From: Rhodobacter sp.
GTDB lineage: Bacteria; Pseudomonadota; Alphaproteobacteria; Rhodobacterales; Rhodobacteraceae
Assembly: GCA_013824055.1 (NCBI GenBank)
Contig: PNNE01000395.1
Location: forward strand, 1-27,445
Length of the DNA: 27,445 nt
Direction: 5' to 3'
Part shown: piece by piece, positions 1 through 6,802 of the stretch
Position numbering within the stretch: position 1 is the stretch's first letter
How the letters are laid out: every line of letters starts with the position of its first letter
Translations under genes and position numbers: made by a program
The notes under the pieces: model-generated
The model's database searches: none
The model's input: the letters and a program-made list of their open reading frames with translations, nothing else
What the model was told of the DNA's origin: nothing

Positions 1-911
1 CGGCCTTCCTCGGTCTGGTTGGTGGCCCGCGGGGCAAGAAAGCCCACGCCATCGGCCGACACGCGCTCCGGGTCGGCGCCAAAGGTGCGGATCAGCGCAT
101 CCGCCACCGCCTCGGCGCGGCGCTGGGACAGCGCCTGGTTGCCGGCGGGACTGCCCGACGCATCGGTGTGGCCGACAAGGGCGATGGTGCTCTCCGGATT
201 TGCCTCGAGCCAGGCCGCAACGGCGGCGAGCGAGGGATAGTCACCCCGGGACAGCGCCGCCGCGCCGCTGGCAAACACCAGGTCTTCCAGAACCGCTGCG
301 CCGTCCGCGTCCAGGGCCGCGGCAATCTCCGCGGTCTGTCCGGGGGCCTGGCCCGGACCTGCGCCGCTGTATGAGACCTCGGGGTCCTTCAGGTCGACGG
401 GTGTCGCGACGGCCGGTGCCTGGATCGGGGCGGCCGTGACTCTGGTGATCTGGACATACCCCGCGCCCCCGCTGCGGCTGACCAGAATCGAGACCGCCTC
501 GGTCCCCTTCCGGGCCGAGAGGAACCGGAAATCACTCAGATCGACGTGCATGTCCGGTTCGGGCATGACGTCGGTATTGAACCGGAAATCGAAGCCGCCG
601 CAGGCTCGGGCCTCGCACTCGAAGACGATCTCGTAACCGGCGGCACGCACCTGGTCGCGCAGCGGGGCCAGAAGCGCAAGCGTCGTCACGCCCGCTGCGT
701 CCAGCCGATAGGCGCGCTGGTCCAGGGCCCCCTCGACCTGCCGCGCAGGAACCGAGGTGCCGTCGAAGGGCCCGGTGGGCAGGGCGTAACTGCCGGGGAC
801 CTCGCTGCGGGTTTCCTGGCCCAGCAGCCGGGCAGGCAGGTCCAGGGTCAAGGCAGAGCCGGGATTGGCCAGTGCGGTGGCAAGGATGAGGGGAAGGTAA
901 GCCTTTGGCAC
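1..911 (-). CDS. Exported OmpA-domain protein, C-terminus cut by window edge
   Basis: Reading leftward from a GTG at 909-911 there is an uninterrupted frame to the window edge (303 codons). The N-terminus (M-P-K-A-Y followed by LPLILATALA and an A-N-P junction) looks like a signal peptide. Residues about 20-165 form a domain I do not recognise, with a Cys pair in the segment ECEARACGG. After a Pro/Ala-rich linker, the last 95 residues match the OmpA C-terminal peptidoglycan-binding fold: LVFASGAAAL, then ALVGHTDASGS and a NQALSQRRAEAVADAL helix. The family anchors the envelope non-covalently to peptidoglycan in the periplasm. It begins 22 bp after the GNAT gene and is probably the third gene of that operon. 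The OmpA assignment is firm; the exact start is less so, because no strong ribosome site precedes the GTG. Confidence 0.85.
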   Translation of the reverse strand, partial: MPKAYLPLILATALANPGSALTLDLPARLLGQETRSEVPGSYALPTGPFDGTSVPARQVEGALDQRAYRLDAAGVTTLALLAPLRDQVRAAGYEIVFECEARACGGFDFRFNTDVMPEPDMHVDLSDFRFLSARKGTEAVSILVSRSGGAGYVQITRVTAAPIQAPAVATPVDLKDPEVSYSGAGPGQAPGQTAEIAAALDADGAAVLEDLVFASGAAALSRGDYPSLAAVAAWLEANPESTIALVGHTDASGSPAGNQALSQRRAEAVADALIRTFGADPERVSADGVGFLAPRATNQTEEG

Positions 912-933
912 TGCCGGGGGTCGCTTTCCGCGA

Positions 934-1629
934 TCATTTCAGTCGGTAGTGGTACTCTCCCACAACTTCCATGCCAAGGCGAGCATAGAGCGCACATGCG
1001 GCGGCGTTCTGCCGGGTGACGACCAGCGACAGCCGTGCTGCCCCCTGGTCGGCGGCCCAGTTTGCGCTTGCCTGAAGAAGACTGCGCCCCAGGCCCTGGC
1101 GACGGTGGCTGTCGCGCACCTCGACGGCGTGCACCATCGCCTCGGTCCCGTGGCAGGCCACGAAGGCCACCCCGGCCGGCCGGTCGTCGATCCGGCCCAG
1201 CAGCGCGGCCTTCGGGCCCCGGACGCGGTCCATCACCGCGAGTCGGGCGGGGCCGATGCCGCCCCTGGCCCAGATCGACCGGGCGATCTGCAAAGGGGGC
1301 CAGTGCGGAAAGGCCGTGAGGTCGGGAAGGTCGGCGGTCAGGCGGGCAACCGGGGCGGCGTAGGCCAGGACCGGATCGACGATCGCCCAGCCGCGGGCGG
1401 CGAGGGCGGTGTCCAAGGCGATCTCTTCGGCGCGCACCAGCACCAGGGGCTGGGTCATCCCGGCTTCCAGGGCGTCCAGGTCGGCCTCGGTGAACGGGCC
1501 GTCCAGGCTGGCTGCCGAGACGCGCTTCCCGCCCCCCGCGCCATCGCGGAGCGTGAACGGGCCAAGTTTCCGGCGGCCGGCCGGGGGCCAGGTCGCCTCC
1601 ATCACCTCGGCCAGAAGGGCAGGGGTCAC
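934..1629 (-). CDS. GNAT-family N-acetyltransferase
   Basis: The product has 231 residues. The C-terminal half carries the acetyl-CoA pyrophosphate-binding motif of GNAT enzymes, VRDSHRRQGLGRSLL (about residues 171-185), preceded by a beta strand (AMVHAVEV) and followed by the typical C-terminal pattern NAAACALYARLGMEVVGEYHYR. The N-terminal half is divergent and may be a second, degenerate GNAT-like or substrate-recognition lobe. The GTG start overlaps the TGA of the upstream MoCF gene (GTGA), so translation is probably coupled. The acyl acceptor cannot be told from sequence: small molecule, peptide N-terminus or lysine are all possible. Family confidence is high; no specific function is claimed. 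Confidence 0.88.
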   Translation of the reverse strand: MTPALLAEVMEATWPPAGRRKLGPFTLRDGAGGGKRVSAASLDGPFTEADLDALEAGMTQPLVLVRAEEIALDTALAARGWAIVDPVLAYAAPVARLTADLPDLTAFPHWPPLQIARSIWARGGIGPARLAVMDRVRGPKAALLGRIDDRPAGVAFVACHGTEAMVHAVEVRDSHRRQGLGRSLLQASANWAADQGAARLSLVVTRQNAAACALYARLGMEVVGEYHYRLK

Positions 1630-2345
1630 TCGAAAAGCCGGGTCAGCTTGACCATCGCCTGGTCCAGCCGCCCCGGATCGCTGCCCCGCACCACCAGGTT
1701 CGTGCCATGCGCGCCGTTCTGGATGAAGGGATACGAGCCCATCGACAGGTCCGGAAACTCGGCCGCCAGCGCGCCGAACGGGCCGGCGATCTCGCCCTCG
1801 CCCCGGTTGACGCGCAGGGACTGGGACAGAAGCGGCGGTCCGCCGGTCAGCTGCGGCAGGACCGAGGCGACCATCGCCTGGAAGATGTTCGGCACGCCCG
1901 CCATCACATGCACGTTGCCGATGGTGAAGCCTGGCGCAGTCGAGACCGGATTGTCGATCAGCGCCGCCCCGTCCGGGATGCGCGCCATGCGCTGCCGCGC
2001 TTCGTTGAAGGGCAGGCCCGAGCGGTCGTAATGCGCCTGCAGAAGCGCCATCGCATCGGCGCGGTAGCCGATCGCGGCCCCCATCGCCTCGGCCACGGCG
2101 TCGGCGGTGATGTCGTCGTGGGTCGGACCGATCCCGCCGCTGGTGAAGACATGGGTGTATTTCGACGACAAGGCGCGCACGGCATCGACGATCTCGGAAT
2201 GGATGTCGGCCACGATACGCGCCTCGCGCAGGGTGATGCCGATGCGGGTCAGCTCTCCGGCCAGGTAGTGCAGGTTCGAATCGCGGGTACGGCCCGACAG
2301 GATCTCGTCGCCGATCACCAGGATTGCGGCTGTCGGGTTCGTCAT
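1626..2345 (-). CDS. MoCF/CinA-N family molybdopterin-binding-like protein (competence/damage-inducible type)
   Basis: This 239-residue protein is a single MoaB/Mog-type domain. It opens with AAILVIGDEILSGRTRDSN and has the hallmark SGGIGPTHDD (about residues 69-78), which in the family binds the molybdopterin or nucleotide-like ligand. It lacks the C-terminal amidase domain of full-length CinA, so it matches the short CinA-N-like proteins common in alphaproteobacteria, whose substrate is not established. I chose the ATG at 2343-2345 because an AAGGAG sequence lies 7 nt upstream and the conserved domain starts at once. A longer in-frame extension to 2669 would run back over the promoter and the map coding region and is rejected. 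It is the first gene of a three-gene minus-strand unit. Confidence 0.88.
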   Translation of the reverse strand: MTNPTAAILVIGDEILSGRTRDSNLHYLAGELTRIGITLREARIVADIHSEIVDAVRALSSKYTHVFTSGGIGPTHDDITADAVAEAMGAAIGYRADAMALLQAHYDRSGLPFNEARQRMARIPDGAALIDNPVSTAPGFTIGNVHVMAGVPNIFQAMVASVLPQLTGGPPLLSQSLRVNRGEGEIAGPFGALAAEFPDLSMGSYPFIQNGAHGTNLVVRGSDPGRLDQAMVKLTRLFE

Positions 2346-2373
2346 GGCCTGGCTCCTTGCGGTCTTTGGCTCG

Positions 2374-2401
2374 GGTATAGCCTTCGCGGGCGGTCTTTCA
2401 A
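2374..2401 (-). promoter_or_regulatory. Sigma70-like promoter for the MoCF-GNAT-OmpA operon
   Basis: On the minus strand TTGAAA (2396-2401) is followed after 16 bp by TATACC (2374-2379). The predicted start lies near 2367, about 22 nt before the ATG at 2345, leaving just enough leader for the AAGGAG ribosome site. This is one of the better -35/-10 pairs in a window of very high GC. Not experimentally supported. Confidence 0.5.
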
Positions 2402-2449
2402 ACCCCCCGACCTCTGGCCAATTCCGCGCGAGGCACTTATGTATTGCCC

Positions 2450-2465
2450 AAGGAGACTGCCGTTG
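2450..2465 (+). promoter_or_regulatory. Ribosome binding site that fixes a TTG start for map
   Basis: AAGGAG at 2450-2455 is followed by a 7-nt spacer and TTG at 2463-2465. The TTG frame reads L-D-D-I-R-A-R-I-T-K-D-G-I-R-I-Y-E-D-A-D-F, the expected N-terminus of an alphaproteobacterial type I methionine aminopeptidase. This is evidence that the true start is this TTG, although its frame differs from that of the rest of the gene. Confidence 0.7.
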
Positions 2466-3273
2466 GACGACATTCGCGCCCGGATCACCAAGGATGGCAT
2501 CCGCATCTACGAAGATGCGGATTTTTTCCGGAATGCGCGCAGCGGGTCGCGTTGCGGCGGAAATCCTGGACGCCGTGGCGCCTCTGGTGGTGCCGGGAAC
2601 GACCACGGCGGTCATCGACGACTTCATCACCGAAGAGATCAGGCGTCGCGGCGTGACCTCGGCCACCATCGGCTACAAGGGCTACAAGCACGCGTCCTGC
2701 ATCAGCGTGAACCACGTGGTCTGCCACGGGATTCCGGGCACGAAGGTGCTGATGGATGGCGACATCCTGAACGTCGACGTCACGGTGATCGTCGATGGCT
2801 GGTACGGCGACACCAGCCGGATGTACGTGGCAGGGCAGCTTGCACGGAAGGCCGAGCGGCTGATCGAGGTCACGCATGAGGGCCTGATGCGCGGCATCGC
2901 GGCGGTCAGGCCGGGGAATACCTTCGGCGACATCGGTCATGCGATCCAGGCTTACGTCGAGGCGCAAAGGATGAGCGTCGTGCGCGACTTCTGCGGCCAC
3001 GGGCTTGGCCGGGTGTTCCATGCGCCGCCGAACGTGCTGCATTATGGCCGCGCGGGTTCGGGTCCGGTGCTGGAGGAAGGCATGTTCTTCACCATCGAAC
3101 CGATGGTGAACCTCGGGAGGCCCGAGACGAAGGTGCTGGCCGACGACTGGACCGCCGTCACCCGCGACAAGTCGCTGTCCGCTCAGTTCGAGCATTCGGT
3201 GGGCGTCACGGCCACGGGCTGCGAGATCTTCACCTTGTCCCCGGCTGGCAAGTTCCATCCGACCTGGGGGTAA
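2463..3273 (+). CDS. map: Methionine aminopeptidase type I, with a +1 frameshift near the N-terminus
   Basis: This is the metalloenzyme that removes the initiator methionine from nascent proteins in the cytosol. All family metal and catalytic residues are present: His in VVCHGIPG, Asp in NVDVTV, Asp in YGDTSRMY, His in FCGHGLGRVFH, Glu in FTIEPMV and Glu in SAQFEHSVGV. The N-terminal 20 residues (TTG start, good ribosome site) lie in one frame; everything from about base 2523 on lies in another. Removing one T from the T6 run at 2522-2527 restores a continuous reading D-F-S-G-M-R-A-A-G-R-V. The catalytic part could also be translated from ATG at 2494 or 2533 in the main frame, giving a slightly short but possibly active enzyme. 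Sequencing error, real mutation or slippage are all possible. The gene is divergent from the MoCF operon. Confidence 0.9.
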
Positions 3274-3278
3274 GGGAC

Positions 3279-3327
3279 CAAAATCCTTGAACAAGGATTT
3301 TGACAAATTTCTTGCTCAAGAAATTTG
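3279..3327. terminator. Twin palindrome downstream of map
   Basis: There are two perfect back-to-back hairpins. CAAAATCCTTG (3279-3289) pairs with CAAGGATTTTG (3292-3302) across a 2-nt loop. CAAATTTCTTG (3304-3314) pairs with CAAGAAATTTG (3317-3327) across a 2-nt loop. The element lies 5 bp after the map stop and is strikingly AT-rich for this genome. The run of T in each descending arm suits intrinsic termination. A related element lies at 5908-5951, so this is a recurring element rather than a one-off. Confidence 0.7.
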
Positions 3328-3709
3328 GGCGCTCGGACCCCCGCGTCCCGCTCATAGCCCCGGTCAGCCCGACAGATGCCCTTGCCGAAGCCCAGACCTG
3401 CCAGGCTGTCGGTCAGCTCGTTCGCATGGACGTACGTCGCCATCCTGTAGCCCGGCTGCCGTTCGGCCCGCAGCCGCAGCGGCGCGCCGTTCATCGCGTG
3501 GGCCGGTCATCGCGTGGGCCGGTCATCGCGTGGGCCAGGCCCGATGCGTGATCCGGGTCAGCAGCCTTTGGCGACAGACAAGCGGGTCGATGCCGAAGGA
3601 CCGGGGCCGGGGCCGGGAAAGTCTCGCCGCGCCTGGCGGATCACCGCCGATTGCATTTGCCGGCCCTCCGGCTTATTTCCAGGGCTGACCCAAAGGGCAG
3701 CAGGCGCGC
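3328..3709. other. Intergenic stretch between map and accD
   Basis: No convincing gene is seen in this stretch. It holds a threefold 16-bp tandem repeat (3492-3539). On the minus strand about 3350-3494 there is a run with coding-like third-position GC (opening MNGAPLRLRAERQPGYR), but it continues through the twin palindrome into the map antisense strand, so at best it is a gene remnant. A possible weak promoter for accD is TTGCAT (3651-3656), 16 bp, TTATTT (3673-3678). Confidence 0.4.
3492..3539. repeat. 16-bp tandem repeat, three copies
   Basis: The unit CATCGCGTGGGCCGGT occurs at 3492-3507 and 3508-3523 without mismatch. A third copy at 3524-3539 differs only in its last bases (CCAGG for CCGGT). 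It lies in non-coding DNA upstream of accD. A unit of 16 is not a multiple of three, which fits a non-coding location. Confidence 0.85.
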
Positions 3710-4630
3710 ATGAACTGGATCACCAATTACGTCCGTCCGAAGATCAACTCGCTTTTCTCGCGCCGCGAGGTGCCCGAGAATCTTTGGACGAAGTGCCCGG
3801 AATGCGGGACGATGCTGTTTCACCGCGAGCTGGCGGCGAACCTGAACGTCTGCAGCAATTGCGAACACCACATGGCGATCACCCCGCGTGAACGGTTCGA
3901 GGCGTTGTTCGACGGCGGCATCTTCACCGAGGTCAAGGTGCCCGACGCGGTCGTGGACCCGCTGCATTTCCGCGACCAGAAGAAATACACCGACCGGATC
4001 AAGGCGGCGCAGAAGGCATCTGGCGAGAAGGACGCGATGCTGGTGGCCGAGGGCGAGATGGGTCGTACGCCCATCGTCGCGGCGGCGCAGGACTTCGGCT
4101 TCATGGCCGGGTCGATGGGCATGTACGTCGGCAACGCGATCATCGCCGCGGCCGAGCGCGCGGTAAAGCTGAAGCGCCCGCTGATCCTGTTCAGCGCCTC
4201 GGGCGGGGCGCGGATGCAGGAGGGGATGCTGTCCCTGATGCAGATGCCGCGCACGACGGTTGCCGTGCAGCTGCTGAAGGAAGCGCGACTGCCCTATATC
4301 GTCGTGCTGACCCATCCCACGACAGGCGGGGTCACGGCCAGTTATGCCATGCTGGGCGACGTGCAGATCGCCGAGCCCAACGCCCAGATCGGCTTCGCCG
4401 GCGCCCGGGTCATCGAACAGACCATCCGCGAGAAGCTGCCCGAGGGCTTTCAGCGGGCAGAATACCTTCTGGACCACGGGATGCTGGACCGCGTTGTCCA
4501 TCGCAAGGCGCTGAAGGACGAGCTGGTGACGCTGGTCCGGTTGCTGACCGGCCAGCCTCCGGCGATCAAGGGCGATCTGCCCGCTCCGGCAGAGCCACCC
4601 GCTGCCGGCAGATCACAGCCGAGCGCCTGA
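3710..4630 (+). CDS. accD: Acetyl-CoA carboxylase carboxyltransferase subunit beta
   Basis: This 306-residue protein is the beta subunit of the carboxyltransferase that moves CO2 from carboxybiotin to acetyl-CoA, giving malonyl-CoA for fatty acid synthesis; it works in an alpha2-beta2 complex with AccA. The N-terminal zinc ribbon is intact: Cys29, Cys32 (KCPECG), Cys48 and Cys51 (CSNC). The crotonase-fold core has the typical segments VAEGEMGRTPIVAA, LILFSASGGARMQEGM, VVLTHPTTGGVTASYAMLGD and QIGFAGARVIEQTIREKLPEGFQ. Length is normal for alphaproteobacterial AccD. The C-terminal tail is Pro/Ala-rich and variable. It is followed after 3 bp by folC, the usual accD-folC pairing. The ribosome site is weak, but the MNWITNYVRPKI start matches the family. 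Confidence 0.97.
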   Translation: MNWITNYVRPKINSLFSRREVPENLWTKCPECGTMLFHRELAANLNVCSNCEHHMAITPRERFEALFDGGIFTEVKVPDAVVDPLHFRDQKKYTDRIKAAQKASGEKDAMLVAEGEMGRTPIVAAAQDFGFMAGSMGMYVGNAIIAAAERAVKLKRPLILFSASGGARMQEGMLSLMQMPRTTVAVQLLKEARLPYIVVLTHPTTGGVTASYAMLGDVQIAEPNAQIGFAGARVIEQTIREKLPEGFQRAEYLLDHGMLDRVVHRKALKDELVTLVRLLTGQPPAIKGDLPAPAEPPAAGRSQPSA

Positions 4631-4633
4631 GCC

Positions 4634-5905
4634 ATGGCACAAGGCTCTGACCTCATTCTGGAACGGATGATGACGCTGCATCCCAAGGTCATCGACCTGA
4701 CCCTGGCGCGCGTCGACCGGCTGCTGTCCGCCCTGGGAAACCCCGAACGGTCGATTCCCCCGGTGATCCACATCGCGGGGACGAACGGCAAGGGCTCGAC
4801 CCAGGCGATGATCCGCGCGGGACTGGAGGCGGGGGGAGAGACGGTCCACGCCTACACCTCACCGCACCTGGCGCGGTTCCATGAACGCATCCGGCTGGCG
4901 GGCGAGCTGATCAGCGAACCTGCGCTGACCGCCTTGCTGGACGAATGCGTCCGGGTGAACGGGCCGGACGAGATCACCTTCTTCGAGATCACCACCTGCG
5001 CGGCCTTTCTGGCCTTTGCCAGAACCCCCGCGGACTGGACGCTGCTGGAGGTGGGTCTTGGCGGGCGGCTGGATGCGACCAACGTGGTCGAAAAGCCCCG
5101 GCTGACACTCATCACGCCAGTGTCGATGGACCATGAGGCCTTCCTTGGCAACACCATCGCCAAGATCGCAGGCGAAAAGGCCGGGATCATCAAGCGCGGC
5201 GTGCCCTGCATTGTCGGCCCGCAACATCCCGACGGCTTGGCGGTGATCGAGGCGAAGGCGGTGGGGCTGGGCGCACCGCTCTGGGTCTTCGGCCAGCACT
5301 GGAACGTCTGGGAGGAACGCGGGCGGCTGATCTTCCAGGACGAGAACGGGCTGCTCGACCTGCCGCTGCCCAACCTGCCCGGTCCGCACCAGGTGCAGAA
5401 CGCCGGGGCGGCGATCGCGGCGCTGCGGCTGCTGGGCAAGCCCGAGGCAGCCTGCGAAGCGGCGGTGACCCGCGCCTTCTGGCCCGCCCGGATGCAGCGG
5501 TTGCGGCATGGCCCGCTGGTCGATCTTGCACCGCAGGTGGAGTTGTGGCTTGACGGCGGGCACAACCCGGCGGGGGGCGAGGCGGTTGCGGCGACACTGG
5601 CTCGGATGCCGCAGCGCGAGACGCATCTGATCTGCGGGATGCTGAACACCAAGGATGTGACCGGCTACATGCGCCCCTTGGCCCCGCAGGTGACGCGGCT
5701 GCACGCAGTGTCGATCCCCGGCGAGAAGAACACGCTTCCGGCCGAAGTGACTTGCGCTGCGGCCCGGTCGGTGGGAATCGACGCCGTTGCGGCCGGGTCG
5801 ATGATCGAAGCGCTGGCCGGCATAGCCAAGGCATCGCCCGAAGCACGGGTGCTGATCTGCGGGTCACTGTATCTTGCCGGGACGGTGCTGCGCGAAAACG
5901 GGTGA
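4634..5905 (+). CDS. folC: Bifunctional dihydrofolate synthase / folylpolyglutamate synthase
   Basis: This is a 423-residue Mur-ligase-family enzyme. It adds glutamate to dihydropteroate to make dihydrofolate and extends the polyglutamate tail of folates, using ATP in the cytosol. The P-loop AGTNGKGST is at residues 48-56. It is followed by YTSPHLARFHERIRL, LLEVGLGGRLDATNVV (metal and substrate site), the central VSMDHEAFLGNTIAKIAGEKAGI (Mur ligase Lys region) and the C-terminal domain motif WLDGGHNPAGGEA. The last two are diagnostic for FolC. It starts 3 bp after accD stops, so the two genes are co-transcribed and probably coupled. The N-terminus carries about 13 residues before the conserved region, with another ATG at residue 12, so the exact start is uncertain. 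Confidence 0.96.
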   Translation: MAQGSDLILERMMTLHPKVIDLTLARVDRLLSALGNPERSIPPVIHIAGTNGKGSTQAMIRAGLEAGGETVHAYTSPHLARFHERIRLAGELISEPALTALLDECVRVNGPDEITFFEITTCAAFLAFARTPADWTLLEVGLGGRLDATNVVEKPRLTLITPVSMDHEAFLGNTIAKIAGEKAGIIKRGVPCIVGPQHPDGLAVIEAKAVGLGAPLWVFGQHWNVWEERGRLIFQDENGLLDLPLPNLPGPHQVQNAGAAIAALRLLGKPEAACEAAVTRAFWPARMQRLRHGPLVDLAPQVELWLDGGHNPAGGEAVAATLARMPQRETHLICGMLNTKDVTGYMRPLAPQVTRLHAVSIPGEKNTLPAEVTCAAARSVGIDAVAAGSMIEALAGIAKASPEARVLICGSLYLAGTVLRENG

Positions 5906-5907
5906 GA

Positions 5908-5951
5908 CAAAATCCTTCGAAGGATTTTGCAAAAGTTTTCGAAAACTTTTG
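5908..5951. terminator. Twin palindrome between convergent folC and tetR
   Basis: There are two abutting perfect 22-bp palindromes. One is at 5908-5929 (arms CAAAATCCTTC and GAAGGATTTTG) and the other at 5930-5951 (arms CAAAAGTTTTC and GAAAACTTTTG). The first shares its outer arms with the element at 3279-3302. The pair starts 2 bp after the folC stop and ends 9 bp before the stop of the convergent tetR gene. This is the right place for a bidirectional terminator, and each strand leaves T-rich descending arms. Confidence 0.8.
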
Positions 5952-5960
5952 CCCCCGGCG

Positions 5961-6587
5961 TCAGGGCGTCGCGCCATACCGCGCCAGGAACATGTCCACC
6001 GCGCCATGCACTGACCGGTGCGCCAGTTCGGGCGTGATCGTCTCGGTCATCCCGAAGATCAGCTTTTCGTGGATCGTCGCCTTGCAAAGCTGGGCAAACT
6101 GGTCGGCGGCCAGGTCAAGGTCGTCGATCCGGAGCTGGCCGCTTGCGACATGGCACCCCAGGTGGTGCACCAGCCGCTGATGGATAAGTCCTGGCCCGAA
6201 GTCGTAAAACTGGCGGCCAAGGCCGGGAAAGCGTTCACCCTCTCCCACGACGATGCGGAACATGCGCTGACCGAAGTCCGACAGTTGGAAGGCCACGATC
6301 CGTTCGGCCGCGATGGTCAGCGCCACCCGCGCCGGAACGTCGCCTTCGACCATCGCCTCGGCCTCTTGCGTCTGGCGGTGACATTCGCAGCGCGCGACTT
6401 CCAGGAACAAGAGCTGCTTGTCGGGGAAATAGGCGTAGATGGTGGCCTTCGAGACACCGGCCTCGCGCGCGATGTCGTCGACCGACGCGCGCTCGAACCC
6501 GTCGCGCATGAAGATCTTGCGGGCGCCGTCCAGCACCTGGTCGAATTTCCGGCCGCGCCGGACCGCGTGATCCTGAATGGCGTTCAT
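5961..6587 (-). CDS. TetR/AcrR-family transcriptional regulator
   Basis: The 208-residue product has an N-terminal TetR helix-turn-helix at about residues 15-60 (ARKIFMRDGFERASVDDIAREAGVSKATIYAYFPDKQLLF), the canonical pattern. It is followed by an all-helical ligand-binding domain with a TetR_C-type end (FAQLCKATIHEKLIFG and AVDMFLARYG). I chose ATG 6585-6587 because GGGGGA lies close upstream; a GTG-initiated extension to 6647 is possible but lacks such a site. The gene is divergent from mbfA and separated from it by palindromes that are candidate operators. It may therefore regulate itself and/or mbfA. The ligand is unknown. The C-terminus abuts the twin-palindrome terminator. Confidence 0.92.
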   Translation of the reverse strand: MNAIQDHAVRRGRKFDQVLDGARKIFMRDGFERASVDDIAREAGVSKATIYAYFPDKQLLFLEVARCECHRQTQEAEAMVEGDVPARVALTIAAERIVAFQLSDFGQRMFRIVVGEGERFPGLGRQFYDFGPGLIHQRLVHHLGCHVASGQLRIDDLDLAADQFAQLCKATIHEKLIFGMTETITPELAHRSVHGAVDMFLARYGATP

Positions 6588-6682
6588 CGCATCCCCCGGA
6601 AGGGACCATAGACGATCACGATCCGGCGCGGCAAGTGAAGCGGTCACTCGGCCAGCTGGCGCGATCTCCAGTCTGAAATCTG

Positions 6683-6706
6683 CGGTTCAGATCGAAATCT
6701 GAACCG
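6683..6706. promoter_or_regulatory. 24-bp palindrome, candidate TetR operator
   Basis: The arms CGGTTCAGAT (6683-6692) and ATCTGAACCG (6697-6706) are perfect inverted repeats around a 4-bp centre CGAA. An extra half-site TCTGAA lies just upstream at 6672-6677. It sits between the divergent tetR and mbfA genes, where TetR-family regulators usually bind. The symmetry is seen directly; binding by this TetR is inferred. Confidence 0.6.
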
Positions 6707-6732
6707 GATCGTTCATTTCGGCAAGCGAAAAG

Positions 6733-6748
6733 TGAACTGCAAAGTTCA
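6733..6748. promoter_or_regulatory. 16-bp palindrome sharing the TGAAC half-site
   Basis: TGAACT (6733-6738) and AGTTCA (6743-6748) are inverted around a 4-bp centre GCAA. The spacing equals that of the palindrome at 6683-6706, and both contain TGAAC/GTTCA halves. It may be a second, weaker operator for the same regulator, located just upstream of the putative mbfA -35 element. Confidence 0.45.
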
Positions 6749-6758
6749 GATTAAGCCA

Positions 6759-6800
6759 TTGCAGTGGCTGGCCGTCGAGCTAGATTAGAACCATTCCAAA
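6759..6800 (+). promoter_or_regulatory. mbfA promoter with an Irr (ICE-like) box
   Basis: A possible promoter is TTGCAG (6759-6764), 16 bp, TAGATT (6781-6786). Overlapping its -10 is ATTAGAA-CCA-TTCCAAA (6784-6800), which fits the alphaproteobacterial iron control element TTTAGAA-N3-TTCTAAA at 12 of 14 arm positions. Irr-repressed ICE boxes upstream of mbfA are established in rhizobia and Agrobacterium. A repressor bound here would cover the -10. This is a sequence match only. Confidence 0.55.
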
Positions 6801-6802
6801 CT

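Noticed and set aside
2346..2669. N-terminal extension of the MoCF protein to 2669
   Set aside because: It would cover the promoter at 2374-2401 and map; the conserved fold and AAGGAG both support the start at 2345.
3183..3494. 103-codon minus-strand frame opening MNGAPLRLRAERQPGYR
   Set aside because: Its first half has coding-like codon use, but it runs through the twin palindrome and then antisense to the end of map; no family features and no ribosome site. At best a remnant.
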